Shown: positions 1 to 7,321, counted from the stretch's first letter. The stretch: DNA of 8,221 nt from an uncultured Selenomonadaceae bacterium (GCA_905236665.1 CAJONF010000113.1:1-8221), one strand, 5' to 3'. Translations and numbers: made by a program. Notes: generated by a model from the sequence alone, not told the origin.

Positions 1-3000
1 GGTTTAGTCGTCAGCGATACGAACATTCCCGTTACAATTAATGTCGGCGACGGAAAATTTACCGACGGCGTTTTCTCCGATAGCGGCTACTCTGTCACGA
101 ACAGCGACATTTCTAACTTACTTCAAGACAAGCTGCAGGTTGTTCGCACCGACGACGGCAAAACTTCCGTTCAGTTCAAAGACGGTACGACCTTGACTGA
201 CGGCGAACACGATTACTCATTCGACGGCAAATCTTACAACATCACCAAAAATTCCGACGGCTCCTATACGTACAAAGTTACCAATCCCAACAACGAAGTC
301 ATCCAATACAATGTCAAAATTAATCAGGGCAATATCACGACTGAAAATAATACTGTCGTCACAGTCAAAGTTAATGACGGTTCAATAGTCGACGGCTACT
401 TCTCCGATAATTCTTTTTCTGTCGACAATTCCGTTATACAAAATATTTTGCGCGACAACTTGAAAGTCGTGCCCACCAACGACGACAAAAATACCACCGT
501 CGCCGTTATCAATAATGAAAACTTAAAAGAAGTTGACGGCAAACTTGTTTACACCGCTTCCGACGGTAAAAATTACGAGTTCAAAAAAATTTCCGATAAT
601 CAATTTTTGTACTCCGTAACCACCGGCGTCACCACCACCAACTACAAAGTCACTGTCGTTGACGGCGACATTATTTCCACCAATAACATCCCCGTTTCTA
701 TCAATGTCGGCGACGGCACCATTACCGACGGCGTGTTTGCTGATTCCGATTTCACAATTTCCAATCCCGTCATCGAAAATCTGTTGAAAGATAAATTGCA
801 AGTCGTGCAGACTGACGACGGCAAAACTTCCGTTAAATTCAAAGACGGTACGACTTTACAAGACGGCGAAAATATTTATCAAGGTTACACCATTACCAAA
901 GACGGCGACTCATATATTTACAAAGTCACCAATCCCGACAACGAAATTGTGATTTACAACGTGACGATTAATCCGGGCGTCATCACAAATTACGAGAATA
1001 AAAAAATTACGATTGACGTTGAGGACGGCATCATTACCGACGGCATTTTCGCCGGCGGCAAGTACACAATCAGCGATCCGACTTTTGAAAATCTCATCGG
1101 CAAATTGGATGTCACGCCGACTGACGACAACAATCACACCACCATTAATTTGCCCGACCGCTCAACTATCGTCAAAAATGACGACGGCACTTTCACGTTC
1201 ACGAACATTGGAATTGACGGCACGATTACCAAGTACAACATTGTGATAAATCAAGGCGACATTTCAAAATTTAAAAATGAAAAAGTTACTATCAATGTCG
1301 GCGACGGAAAAAACGATAACGGCACTTTCAGCAACGACGGCTACACTTTGAACAATGACACAATCCGCAATTTGTTGGACGGCGTCATAAAAGTGACGAC
1401 GAAGGATAACGCGACGACGACGATTGATTTTGTCGACAAAGGCGAAAATGTTTTCACCGACAACGGCGACGGTACTTTCATTTATCGCAAAGACGGCATC
1501 GATTATCCGTTCACGAAGACCGGCGAAAACAATTACACTTTCATAATCACGGACAACGACGGCGTCACGAACAATTACACCATTGAAATTAATCCCGGCA
1601 ACGTCACGAATTATTTTGACAAAAATGTTTTGGTGCAAGTCGGCGACGGTACGATTCAAAATGAAATTTTCACGGACAGCGGTTATACTGTTGACGACGA
1701 TTTAATCGGCGGCTTGCTCGAAGGTGAATTGAAAGTTGGCTTCGATGGCGTCACGCGCAAAACTACAATCAGTTTCGCCAATGAAGAAAATCTCACTGCG
1801 AACGGCGCGAATTATCGCTACAACAAAAACGGCACGACTTACTCATTCAACAAAAATAGCGACGGCACTTTTAATTATGTCGTCACCAGCGGAAACAATA
1901 TCACAACTTACAACGTCACAGTCAATCAGGGCAAGTTGAATATAATTCACAATAACAATGTCGTCAACGAAAATCCGACTCCCGCGCAGGTTGATAACAA
2001 TCCCGCGCAGACTCCGACAACGACAACGCCTTCAACTCCGAATAATTCAAATTCGACCAATACCACGCCGACAAATAACACAACTTCAAGGACAACCAAT
2101 TCTTCGCCCGCGCCCACGACAACGACAACGACGACTTCAACTCCGACGACAAACACCACACCTTCAAACACGACGACAATTTCTGAACCGACGCCGACGA
2201 CTCCCATAAATTCAGAGCCGGAAGTGACAACGCCGATTAATGACGAGCCTACCACTCCGATAATTGAAGAGCCCGCGCAGATTGTTCAAGAAACAGAAAT
2301 TCCGACAAATGACGAACCGACGTTGACGCCTTTAACGTCGGAGCCCGAACCCGTGCAGATTGTTGATGAACCTGTTGTTGAACCGGAATTGACGACGACT
2401 GAGCAACCCGCGCAGATTTCCGAAAATGAACAACCGGCGGAAAAGGAATTTCCAAATGAAAATTTGGATGATACCGACTACGAACTTAGAAATTCCAACG
2501 TTGAAGAATTTCCCGAAGAAAAAGGCGATTACATAGACCTTGATGCGCAGGACCACATTTTGATTGAGACCACCGACACCAACGAAGTCATTCAAGACAT
2601 CGAAGAAGCTATGCCCGAAGAATTTAACGAAGCCAACACGCGAAACATTGTAAACAATAAAGCGGAATTGACATCAATTTCTGAATCGCCGACTGTCGAA
2701 AATTCAGATAGCAATTCGCGCAGTCGCACCGATAATTCGGCGGGCAATGAACGCGGAGCTAACACCAACGCGCCAAATTCAAATGTGAATAATTCGGCGA
2801 ACAATGATGCGGAAAATATTTCAACCGACATAAGCGGCGGCGGCTTGGAACTCAGAAGTATCACCGACACCACGAATCGCGAAAGTTCAAATCAAACTTC
2901 AGAAAATGATTCTGACGCGTCGTCGTCGACAAACTCAGAATCAAATCTGAATGGCGACTTGGGCAATATCGAATCCGGCAGAAGTGATTCTTCGCAGGAA

Positions 3001-3147
3001 GTCAACGCAGAGCAAAATTCGGAAAATCAATCGTCGCAATCACAAAATGATGATTCGCAAAATAATAACGCGTCGGAAAATCAAGACGCGCAAACTTCTG
3101 AAAATGATAGCGACGACGACGATAAGGACGAAGAATCAGCCGCGTAA
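1..3147 (+). CDS. Large repetitive, probably surface-exposed or secreted protein (5' end outside window)
   Basis: The reading frame is open from base 1, so the start lies upstream; the first in-frame ATG (193) falls inside a repeat and is not a believable start. The visible part is 1048 residues. Residues about 1-646 form six tandem repeats with a VGDG-x-x-x-DG-x-F core and alternating beta-strand-like segments (Y-x-V-T-V/I-x-x-G). Residues about 655-745 are a Thr/Pro/Ser/Asn linker, about 745-850 are Glu/Pro-rich with repeated PAQ peptides, and the rest is an Asn/Ser/Asp-rich tail ending in an acidic cluster. There is no Cys or Trp. Stacked beta repeats plus a Thr/Pro stalk are typical of adhesin-like or extracellular matrix proteins, but I see no LPXTG motif, membrane anchor, S-layer homology domain or autotransporter barrel. 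Export is inferred, since the N terminus is missing. Codons favour C-ending forms (GAC, GGC, ACC, AAC). Transcription ends at the terminator just downstream. Confidence 0.85.
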   Translation, partial: GLVVSDTNIPVTINVGDGKFTDGVFSDSGYSVTNSDISNLLQDKLQVVRTDDGKTSVQFKDGTTLTDGEHDYSFDGKSYNITKNSDGSYTYKVTNPNNEVIQYNVKINQGNITTENNTVVTVKVNDGSIVDGYFSDNSFSVDNSVIQNILRDNLKVVPTNDDKNTTVAVINNENLKEVDGKLVYTASDGKNYEFKKISDNQFLYSVTTGVTTTNYKVTVVDGDIISTNNIPVSINVGDGTITDGVFADSDFTISNPVIENLLKDKLQVVQTDDGKTSVKFKDGTTLQDGENIYQGYTITKDGDSYIYKVTNPDNEIVIYNVTINPGVITNYENKKITIDVEDGIITDGIFAGGKYTISDPTFENLIGKLDVTPTDDNNHTTINLPDRSTIVKNDDGTFTFTNIGIDGTITKYNIVINQGDISKFKNEKVTINVGDGKNDNGTFSNDGYTLNNDTIRNLLDGVIKVTTKDNATTTIDFVDKGENVFTDNGDGTFIYRKDGIDYPFTKTGENNYTFIITDNDGVTNNYTIEINPGNVTNYFDKNVLVQVGDGTIQNEIFTDSGYTVDDDLIGGLLEGELKVGFDGVTRKTTISFANEENLTANGANYRYNKNGTTYSFNKNSDGTFNYVVTSGNNITTYNVTVNQGKLNIIHNNNVVNENPTPAQVDNNPAQTPTTTTPSTPNNSNSTNTTPTNNTTSRTTNSSPAPTTTTTTTSTPTTNTTPSNTTTISEPTPTTPINSEPEVTTPINDEPTTPIIEEPAQIVQETEIPTNDEPTLTPLTSEPEPVQIVDEPVVEPELTTTEQPAQISENEQPAEKEFPNENLDDTDYELRNSNVEEFPEEKGDYIDLDAQDHILIETTDTNEVIQDIEEAMPEEFNEANTRNIVNNKAELTSISESPTVENSDSNSRSRTDNSAGNERGANTNAPNSNVNNSANNDAENISTDISGGGLELRSITDTTNRESSNQTSENDSDASSSTNSESNLNGDLGNIESGRSDSSQEVNAEQNSENQSSQSQNDDSQNNNASENQDAQTSENDSDDDDKDEESAA
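43..1938 (+). repeat. Six tandem VGDG-type protein repeats
   Basis: Anchored on the VGDG-like motif, the units start at 43, 370, 706, 1018, 1297 and 1639, giving lengths of 109, 112, 104, 93 and 114 residues, with the last unit ending near 1938. A unit reads roughly VGDG-TITDG-x-F, then Y-T-[IV]-x-N, then a conserved I-x-N-L-L helix-like patch, K-L-x-V, a D-G-K-T-T strand, a G-x-x-Y-x-Y/F-x-K segment, and a closing Y-N-V-x-I-N-x-G-x-I. The core is VNDG in unit 2 and VEDG in unit 4. Units diverge at the protein level but keep the Gly/Asp turns and alternating hydrophobics expected of a beta-rich fold. No known domain name is claimed. Confidence 0.85.
1981..2415 (+). repeat. Short PAQ-encoding repeats in Thr/Pro and Glu/Pro-rich linker
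   Basis: The nonamer CCCGCGCAG, or CCCGTGCAG in one copy, recurs in frame at 1981, 2002, 2272, 2350 and 2407 and encodes Pro-Ala-Gln (Pro-Val-Gln at 2350). The last three copies sit in a longer peptide pattern of the form [EQ]P-x-Q-I-[VS]. Between the second and third copies lies a Thr-rich run made mostly of ACG and ACA codons. Such regions are usually extended, often glycosylated stalks that vary in length by recombination or slippage; glycosylation here is inference. Confidence 0.65.
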
Positions 3148-3174
3148 TTTTTTCAAAATCGCAAAAATTAAAAT

Positions 3175-3205
3175 GGCACTCTCGAACGGGTGCCGATTTT
3201 TTTTT
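3175..3205 (+). terminator. Intrinsic terminator, probably bidirectional
   Basis: GGCACTC (3175-3181) pairs with GGGTGCC (3188-3194), with one G-U pair and a 6-nt loop, followed by GA and nine T residues (3197-3205). It lies 27 bases after the stop of the repeat protein. Read on the minus strand the same stem is followed by ATTTTAATTTTT, so it can also stop the convergent glycosyltransferase transcript, whose stop codon is at 3215. Confidence 0.88.
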
Positions 3206-3214
3206 CGCGCAGAT

Positions 3215-4249
3215 TTATTTTTTTTTGTTCAAAAGATATGTGCCGATTTGCAAACTGTACATCAGCGACATGTTGAAAAAGAATGATGCCATTGCCGCGC
3301 AGTTGCCGTGTTTTGAAAATTCGTCGCGAATAATGTCGTCAAGCAATGCCGAAGAAAATTTTTCGTAGACCTTGAATAATTTGGAAAAGACATCTTGCGA
3401 AATTGCATCAAGCGCCAAATATTTTATTTCGGGGTGCTGTTGATAAAATTCAAGTTGGCTCAAAAAATTGTCGCATGTTGAAAATCCAGTCGCAAGAGAA
3501 CGAATCCATTTTCGGACATGGTCAATTAAATTTACTTGTGTGTGCAAAATCGAATTTGGACGATAGCGATAAATGTTGACCGGATTGGGAAATTTCAAAA
3601 AGCGTTTGGCACACGACAAACAAAAAATCGTGAAAACTAAATCTTCATTGTTCAAAGTGCGAGGATACTCAATTTTGTTTTGAATCATAAAATCGCGACG
3701 AATCAATTTTGACCAAGCCGTCCAAACATATCGGTGCGCGTGAAATTCTTGAATGCGACGACTTATGTCGTCAGTCTCCAAAGTCGGAACTTTCACATAG
3801 CCGGATGGTTTAAAACTTTTGACTGTCAATGTCGCGCCCTTCAAATGCGGCGTGTCGGATGTGAAAAATTTTTCGCACTGGACAATGTCGGCGTCGAATT
3901 TTTCAGCAGCATCAAAAAGTTGTGCGAGAGCTGTTTTTATTATCAAATCGTCGCTGTCCAAGAAAAATAAATATTTTCCTCGTGCATGGCTTACGCCGAC
4001 ATTGCGCGGCACGGCACAACCGCCCGAATTTTTTTCCAACTCAATAAGATGCAAACGGTCTTCAAACTTCGGTTGATAATTTTTTACAATGTCGCGGCTT
4101 TTGTCGGTGGAAAAATCGTCGACGACGATAATTTCAAAATCTTGAAAAGTTTGACATAAAAGGCTGTCTAAAGCTTCGCCGACAAACTTTTCGGTGTTGT
4201 ACATTGGAATGATGATTGATATTTGAGGAATTTTTTTTTCTTTAGCCAT
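3215..4249 (-). CDS. Family 2 (GT-A fold) glycosyltransferase
   Basis: The 344-residue protein begins with the GT2 signature S-I-I-I-P-M-Y-N (residues 11-18), followed by the nucleotide-binding V-V-D-D (42-45), the G-G-C-A-V-P-R-N segment (76-83) characteristic of this subgroup, the metal-binding D-S-D (98-100) and an N-E-D (201-203) that fits the catalytic-base motif. All key residues are present, so it should be active: transfer of a sugar from a nucleotide-sugar donor to a growing glycan at the cytoplasmic membrane face. Acceptor and sugar cannot be told from sequence. The C-terminal 140 residues are helical in character, with a weakly hydrophobic patch near 322-340. The ATG at 4249 has GGAG at 4258-4261, 8 nt upstream. 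It lies 21 nt downstream of the secreted-protein gene, probably in one transcript, and converges on the repeat protein. An A9 run lies at codons 4-7. Confidence 0.93.
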   Translation of the reverse strand: MAKEKKIPQISIIIPMYNTEKFVGEALDSLLCQTFQDFEIIVVDDFSTDKSRDIVKNYQPKFEDRLHLIELEKNSGGCAVPRNVGVSHARGKYLFFLDSDDLIIKTALAQLFDAAEKFDADIVQCEKFFTSDTPHLKGATLTVKSFKPSGYVKVPTLETDDISRRIQEFHAHRYVWTAWSKLIRRDFMIQNKIEYPRTLNNEDLVFTIFCLSCAKRFLKFPNPVNIYRYRPNSILHTQVNLIDHVRKWIRSLATGFSTCDNFLSQLEFYQQHPEIKYLALDAISQDVFSKLFKVYEKFSSALLDDIIRDEFSKHGNCAAMASFFFNMSLMYSLQIGTYLLNKKK

Positions 4250-4257
4250 AAAAATTT

Positions 4258-4261
4258 CTCC
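4258..4261 (-). promoter_or_regulatory. Ribosome binding site of the glycosyltransferase
   Basis: GGAG on the minus strand, separated by 8 nt from the ATG at 4249. It supports that start and lies in the short gap after the upstream gene, consistent with translation from a shared mRNA. Confidence 0.8.
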
Positions 4262-4270
4262 GAATAATTT

Positions 4271-4885
4271 TTAGCGAGCAACGACTTTGCACCGTTCATA
4301 AAGGTCGGGCGTGTATGGATTGATGATATTTTGATGATTCGCGTCGTCGATAAAATTTTCAGGATTTAAGTTGCCGAAGAATTTTTCGCCTTTGACGATG
4401 AAGTACAACATTTCGGCGGCGCGTTGAGGAATTAAATTTTTACCGAGCGGAGGAAAAGGGTCTAAAAATTGTCCGTTAAATTCGGCAAGCACAGGGTCAA
4501 CTTCCCAAGGGCTGATGTTTGAATCGACAGTGTCGCGCATCATAAAACGCGCAGCGCGTTCGTCGTCTTGCGGCGTGCCTTGATAAAAAATCGCAAATTC
4601 GTACATATCATAAAAATTGCATGTGATGATGAATCGACCATCTTTTAAATTTCCATACTTGATAGATTTGTAATCCAAGTAGTGCGATTTTTTATTTGGG
4701 AAAAGCGGAGAGCCATTGCCGACAAAAATAATTTCGTCGTTGCCGTTCAAGAACCAGTCGGCGACAACAACTTCATCAGAAAAGATATGCGGTTGACGCT
4801 CAACAGGTTGAGAATGCGCGGATTGAAAAATCAATAAGACGGCTAAAAAATTTAAAAAGGTCAACAAAAATTTTTTTGAAATCAC
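4271..4885 (-). CDS. Small secreted protein of unknown function
   Basis: I do not recognise the family. The longest open frame starts at a TTG at 4969, but the GTG at 4885 is the better start. It has a near-perfect GGAGGTG 7 nt upstream, and the 204-residue product then begins as a textbook signal peptide: M-I-S-K-K, a hydrophobic core of about 16 residues, then S-A-H-S followed by Q-P, with likely cleavage after A-H-S. The mature protein is about 180 residues with two Cys (in T-C-N-F and near the C terminus, R-C-K) that could form a disulfide. There are several aromatic, beta-like segments (I-I-F-V-G-N-G, F-I-I-T-C-N-F-Y) and no lipobox or membrane helix after the signal. It lies between the polymerase (92-nt gap) and the glycosyltransferase (21-nt gap), so it probably shares a transcript with the latter. 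Secretion is well supported; function is open. Confidence 0.82.
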   Translation of the reverse strand: MISKKFLLTFLNFLAVLLIFQSAHSQPVERQPHIFSDEVVVADWFLNGNDEIIFVGNGSPLFPNKKSHYLDYKSIKYGNLKDGRFIITCNFYDMYEFAIFYQGTPQDDERAARFMMRDTVDSNISPWEVDPVLAEFNGQFLDPFPPLGKNLIPQRAAEMLYFIVKGEKFFGNLNPENFIDDANHQNIINPYTPDLYERCKVVAR

Positions 4886-4892
4886 AGAAAGA

Positions 4893-4899
4893 CACCTCC
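4893..4899 (-). promoter_or_regulatory. Strong ribosome binding site that fixes the secreted-protein start
   Basis: GGAGGTG on the minus strand with a 7-nt spacer to the GTG at 4885. This is the best Shine-Dalgarno match in the window and decides the start over the TTG at 4969, which would put about 28 extra residues before the signal peptide. Confidence 0.87.
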
Positions 4900-4977
4900 G
4901 AAAAAGCAGCACAAAAATTTCTGATGAAGTAAAAAAGCGGCTTAGCGAATTTTCACGAATGATAAACAATTTACAAA

Positions 4978-6993
4978 TTATTCTTTTTTGTAGTATTTAG
5001 TTTCAAAACCGTCAGCATCCAAATATAAGCCGGGCGCCCAATTAATAGGTAAGCGCATGACATTCAAAACTTCATCAAGAGTACCTTCGCCTTCAGGCAT
5101 TTCGCAAATAACTTCGTCGTGAACGTGCATAACAATTTTGTAATTGTTGCGGTCTAAGCGGAGCATGGCCATAGCAAGACAGTCGCGAGCAATAGCTTGA
5201 ACTATATTTTCGACGAGTCTACCCCCCCACAAGGTATTTTGCCCCCAACCTCTCCCGTTGGATAAATTGCCTTCGTAAACAAGCGTTTCAAATCCGGTGA
5301 CAGGGTCTACAACAAATTCCGGCTTGTAATAAGCAATGCGCCTGCCACTTGGCAATTTGACAAAAAGAAAATCTTTGTCATACTCAAAGCAGATGCCTTT
5401 TTGGCAGAATTTTTTTGTTTGATAACGAACTGCGTATTTCGCGCAATGCTCCATGATTCGCCAAAAAGCACAAATGTTTGGATTTGCCGCGCGCCAATGA
5501 CTAATAATGTCGGACAACTCAGCATCACTCAAACCCATTTTATCGGCGCCGAAAGCTTTAAGGGCTCCGACATTGCCACCATAACCGCAAGCCAATTCAG
5601 CGACTTTACCTTTCGCACGAAGTTCATGATTGACACCGTGTTTTTCAACAGGAACTTTGAACATAGCAGTAGCTGAAGCGCAATAAATGTCGCCACCGTT
5701 TTTGAAAACTTCCATTCGCCATTTTTCATTGGCTAGCCAAGCAAGGACGCGCGCTTCAATCGCTGAAAAATCGGCGACAATGAAGCGATTACCTTCAGCA
5801 GCGACAAAGGCAGTACGAATCAATTGAGACAAAACGTCAAGTGGATTAACGAAAAAAATTTGAAGTGCGATAACATTCCCCTGAAGCACAAAGCGACGAG
5901 CATAGTCCAAATCATCCATGTGATTTTGAGGAAGATTCTGTAATTGAATATGTCGTCCCGCCCAGCGCCCTGTACGATTGGCACCGTAAAATTGAAACAT
6001 ACCGCGAGCTCGATGATCCTTACAAGCTGTGTCCTGCATGGATTGAAATTTCTTGACACTGATTTTGGATATGGTTTCTTTGAGGAGTAGAACTTCGCGA
6101 ACATTCGGAGGCAGTTTACGCTGCAACAAAGTTTCGCGCGCTTTTTTATCGACACTTGTAACGGGGGCGCCTAATTGCTGTGAAAGCCAATTCAACATTT
6201 GCGGGGTGCTGTTGAGGTTAACGCCATCGGTTAAAATTTGACCTTGCTTAAGAGCTTCAGTTTTAAGAAGACCTTCCATCTTGATAGCGTGTTCAACCAA
6301 GTTCATGTCAATCCAAACGCCGCGCCCGTTGATAGTCTGATCTAATTTCCAAAGATGCCTTTCAGTACTGGTGGTATAAAATTGAGCGATGCGTTGTCGA
6401 ATAGCACGTTCGGCTTCAACGTCACGCTTGCAATATTCTTTAAATTCTAACCACTTAGACATGTTGTCGGCGGGCATATTACGTAATTGCGATTTTTTTA
6501 AGTCGGCAAAATCCCAAAGAGAAATAAGATTAGGATCTGGTGGGGGGGCGGACTTGGCGGGCGACTTGCGCGGCTTTGAAAAAAATTGCACAAGCTTTTT
6601 GCCCTCAGCAAGTTTGCGCTTGTCTGTATCAATTTGCAAAACAGACCCTAAAGCATTCAAACTGGAAGGCAAGCCTAAAGATAAACCTTGAACCATAGTG
6701 CATTGCCACTGCATAGAATTGAGCGATTTTCCGAAAAATTTAGACAACACGCAAATTTCAAAGGCCGCGTTAAAAGCCGTTTTAATAATGCCTGGGGAAA
6801 AGATAGCTTGTTCAACGTAAGCAGGTAACTTTTCGCCCATAGCAAAATCCACAATTTGAACAGGCTCGTCGTCGAAGGCGTACGCTAATAAAAGTAATTC
6901 GCAAGATTCAGCGTACTTATACAGACCTGATTTGGCTATATCAATTTCGCTATAAGTTTCAATATCTATAGCCAGAGAATGCATACCGCGCAT
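4978..6993 (-). CDS. Phage-type family A DNA polymerase with 3'-5' exonuclease domain
   Basis: The 671-residue product carries the full exonuclease set: Exo I D-I-E (residues 10-12), Exo II N-A-A-F-E (75-79) and Exo III Y-C-K-R-D (187-191). The polymerase domain has T-G-R-W-A-G (341-346), motif A D-F-S-A-I-E-A-R (408-415), motif B R-x-x-x-K with G-Y-G (459-472) and motif C H-D-E (625-627). It should therefore be a proofreading replicative polymerase. There is no 5'-nuclease domain, and the length fits phage and prophage enzymes of about 650 residues rather than bacterial PolA (about 900). A Pro/Lys-rich insert lies near 140-155. The longest frame starts at a GTG (7005), but GGAAGGTGA at 7002-7010 points to the ATG at 6993; an ATG at 6984 is a third option. 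No primase, helicase or other replication gene lies nearby, so it is either the edge of a prophage or a stranded phage gene. Confidence 0.93.
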   Translation of the reverse strand: MRGMHSLAIDIETYSEIDIAKSGLYKYAESCELLLLAYAFDDEPVQIVDFAMGEKLPAYVEQAIFSPGIIKTAFNAAFEICVLSKFFGKSLNSMQWQCTMVQGLSLGLPSSLNALGSVLQIDTDKRKLAEGKKLVQFFSKPRKSPAKSAPPPDPNLISLWDFADLKKSQLRNMPADNMSKWLEFKEYCKRDVEAERAIRQRIAQFYTTSTERHLWKLDQTINGRGVWIDMNLVEHAIKMEGLLKTEALKQGQILTDGVNLNSTPQMLNWLSQQLGAPVTSVDKKARETLLQRKLPPNVREVLLLKETISKISVKKFQSMQDTACKDHRARGMFQFYGANRTGRWAGRHIQLQNLPQNHMDDLDYARRFVLQGNVIALQIFFVNPLDVLSQLIRTAFVAAEGNRFIVADFSAIEARVLAWLANEKWRMEVFKNGGDIYCASATAMFKVPVEKHGVNHELRAKGKVAELACGYGGNVGALKAFGADKMGLSDAELSDIISHWRAANPNICAFWRIMEHCAKYAVRYQTKKFCQKGICFEYDKDFLFVKLPSGRRIAYYKPEFVVDPVTGFETLVYEGNLSNGRGWGQNTLWGGRLVENIVQAIARDCLAMAMLRLDRNNYKIVMHVHDEVICEMPEGEGTLDEVLNVMRLPINWAPGLYLDADGFETKYYKKE

Positions 6994-7001
6994 AGGGTAA
7001 T

Positions 7002-7010
7002 TCACCTTCC
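7002..7010 (-). promoter_or_regulatory. Ribosome binding site that decides the polymerase start
   Basis: GGAAGGTGA on the minus strand, with AGGTG 9 nt from the ATG at 6993. The upstream GTG at 7005 lies inside this element and has no site of its own, so it is probably not the start. Confidence 0.7.
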
Positions 7011-7321
7011 ATCAACAAAGTTAAAGAGTCGCCTAAGTGATAATTATTGTCAAGGCGGACCGTGATGATTCGAATGAATATTAATTATCTGAAAGCTGCG
7101 AAAATGGTGCGAATTTTCGAGCACATTTCTCAGGGCTTCGAGAAATCAGCTGACAAAAATGTTATATTTTTTATGCTATAAGGCAGAGCTAAAAGTTTAT
7201 AATTTGGTATGCCAAATTAAACACGAAAAGTCGCGATTTTTTTGGGCTTCAACTTGCTGCGCTCTTTCATTTTTCTTTCAGATAAAGCCAAATCGAGTCG
7301 CGAACGAAACTTTCGAAAAAA
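7011..7321. other. Non-coding gap with small dyads
   Basis: This stretch between two minus-strand genes holds no convincing gene. It is AT-rich and contains three small inverted repeats: CGAAAAT/ATTTTCG (7099-7119), ATTTCTC/GAGAAAT (7125-7146) and the stronger dyad at 7195-7222. A perfect minus-strand TTGACA (7048-7053) has no matching -10 box. No run of T follows a stable stem, so the end of the upstream gene's transcript is not obvious. Promoter and operator functions for the polymerase are plausible but unproven. Confidence 0.6.
7195..7222. promoter_or_regulatory. Operator-like dyad AATTTGG-TATG-CCAAATT
   Basis: AATTTGG (7201-7207) and CCAAATT (7212-7218) are exact inverted copies around TATG. 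Flanking GTTT (7195-7198) and AAAC (7219-7222) extend the symmetry with a 2-nt bulge on one side. The size fits a helix-turn-helix dimer site, and it lies about 200 nt upstream of the polymerase start. No T tract follows on either strand, which argues against a terminator. Confidence 0.35.

Noticed and set aside
43..1938. Possible CRISPR-like or non-coding tandem array
   Set aside because: The repeats are about 280-340 nt, diverged in DNA but conserved as protein in one frame, so they are coding domains.
523..2255. Long open frames on the minus strand and in other plus frames across the repeat protein, including Val-rich and Arg-rich ones
   Set aside because: They mirror biased GAC/GGC/ACN codons and the Thr/Pro low-complexity region; the repeat structure is conserved only in the main frame.
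4111..4128. TCGTCGACGA palindrome in the glycosyltransferase
   Set aside because: It arises from the conserved V-V-D-D motif codons and is short, unlike the 13-15-bp arms at 7506-7622.
4886..4969. Longer start for the secreted protein at TTG 4969
   Set aside because: No ribosome binding site there, and it would bury an excellent signal peptide behind 28 residues; GTG 4885 has GGAGGTG at ideal spacing.
7048..7053. Perfect minus-strand TTGACA upstream of the polymerase
   Set aside because: No acceptable -10 hexamer at 16-18 nt; the best candidate there matches poorly.
6959..7084. Minus-strand open frame overlapping the polymerase start, with a protein-like tail (L-G-D-S-L-T-L-L-M-E-G-E-L)
   Set aside because: No normal start codon until near its end, only about 40 codons, and it overlaps the polymerase; at most a gene remnant.
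7150..7177. Plus-strand promoter-like pair CTGACA and TATGCT with a 16-nt spacer
   Set aside because: Weak -10, and no plus-strand gene follows it in the window.
7217..7270. 17-residue basic open frame (M-K-E-R-S-K-L-K-P-K-K), in frame after the stop of the unknown gene
   Set aside because: Too short and without a ribosome binding site; the in-frame continuation could be an old extension, but nothing else supports it.
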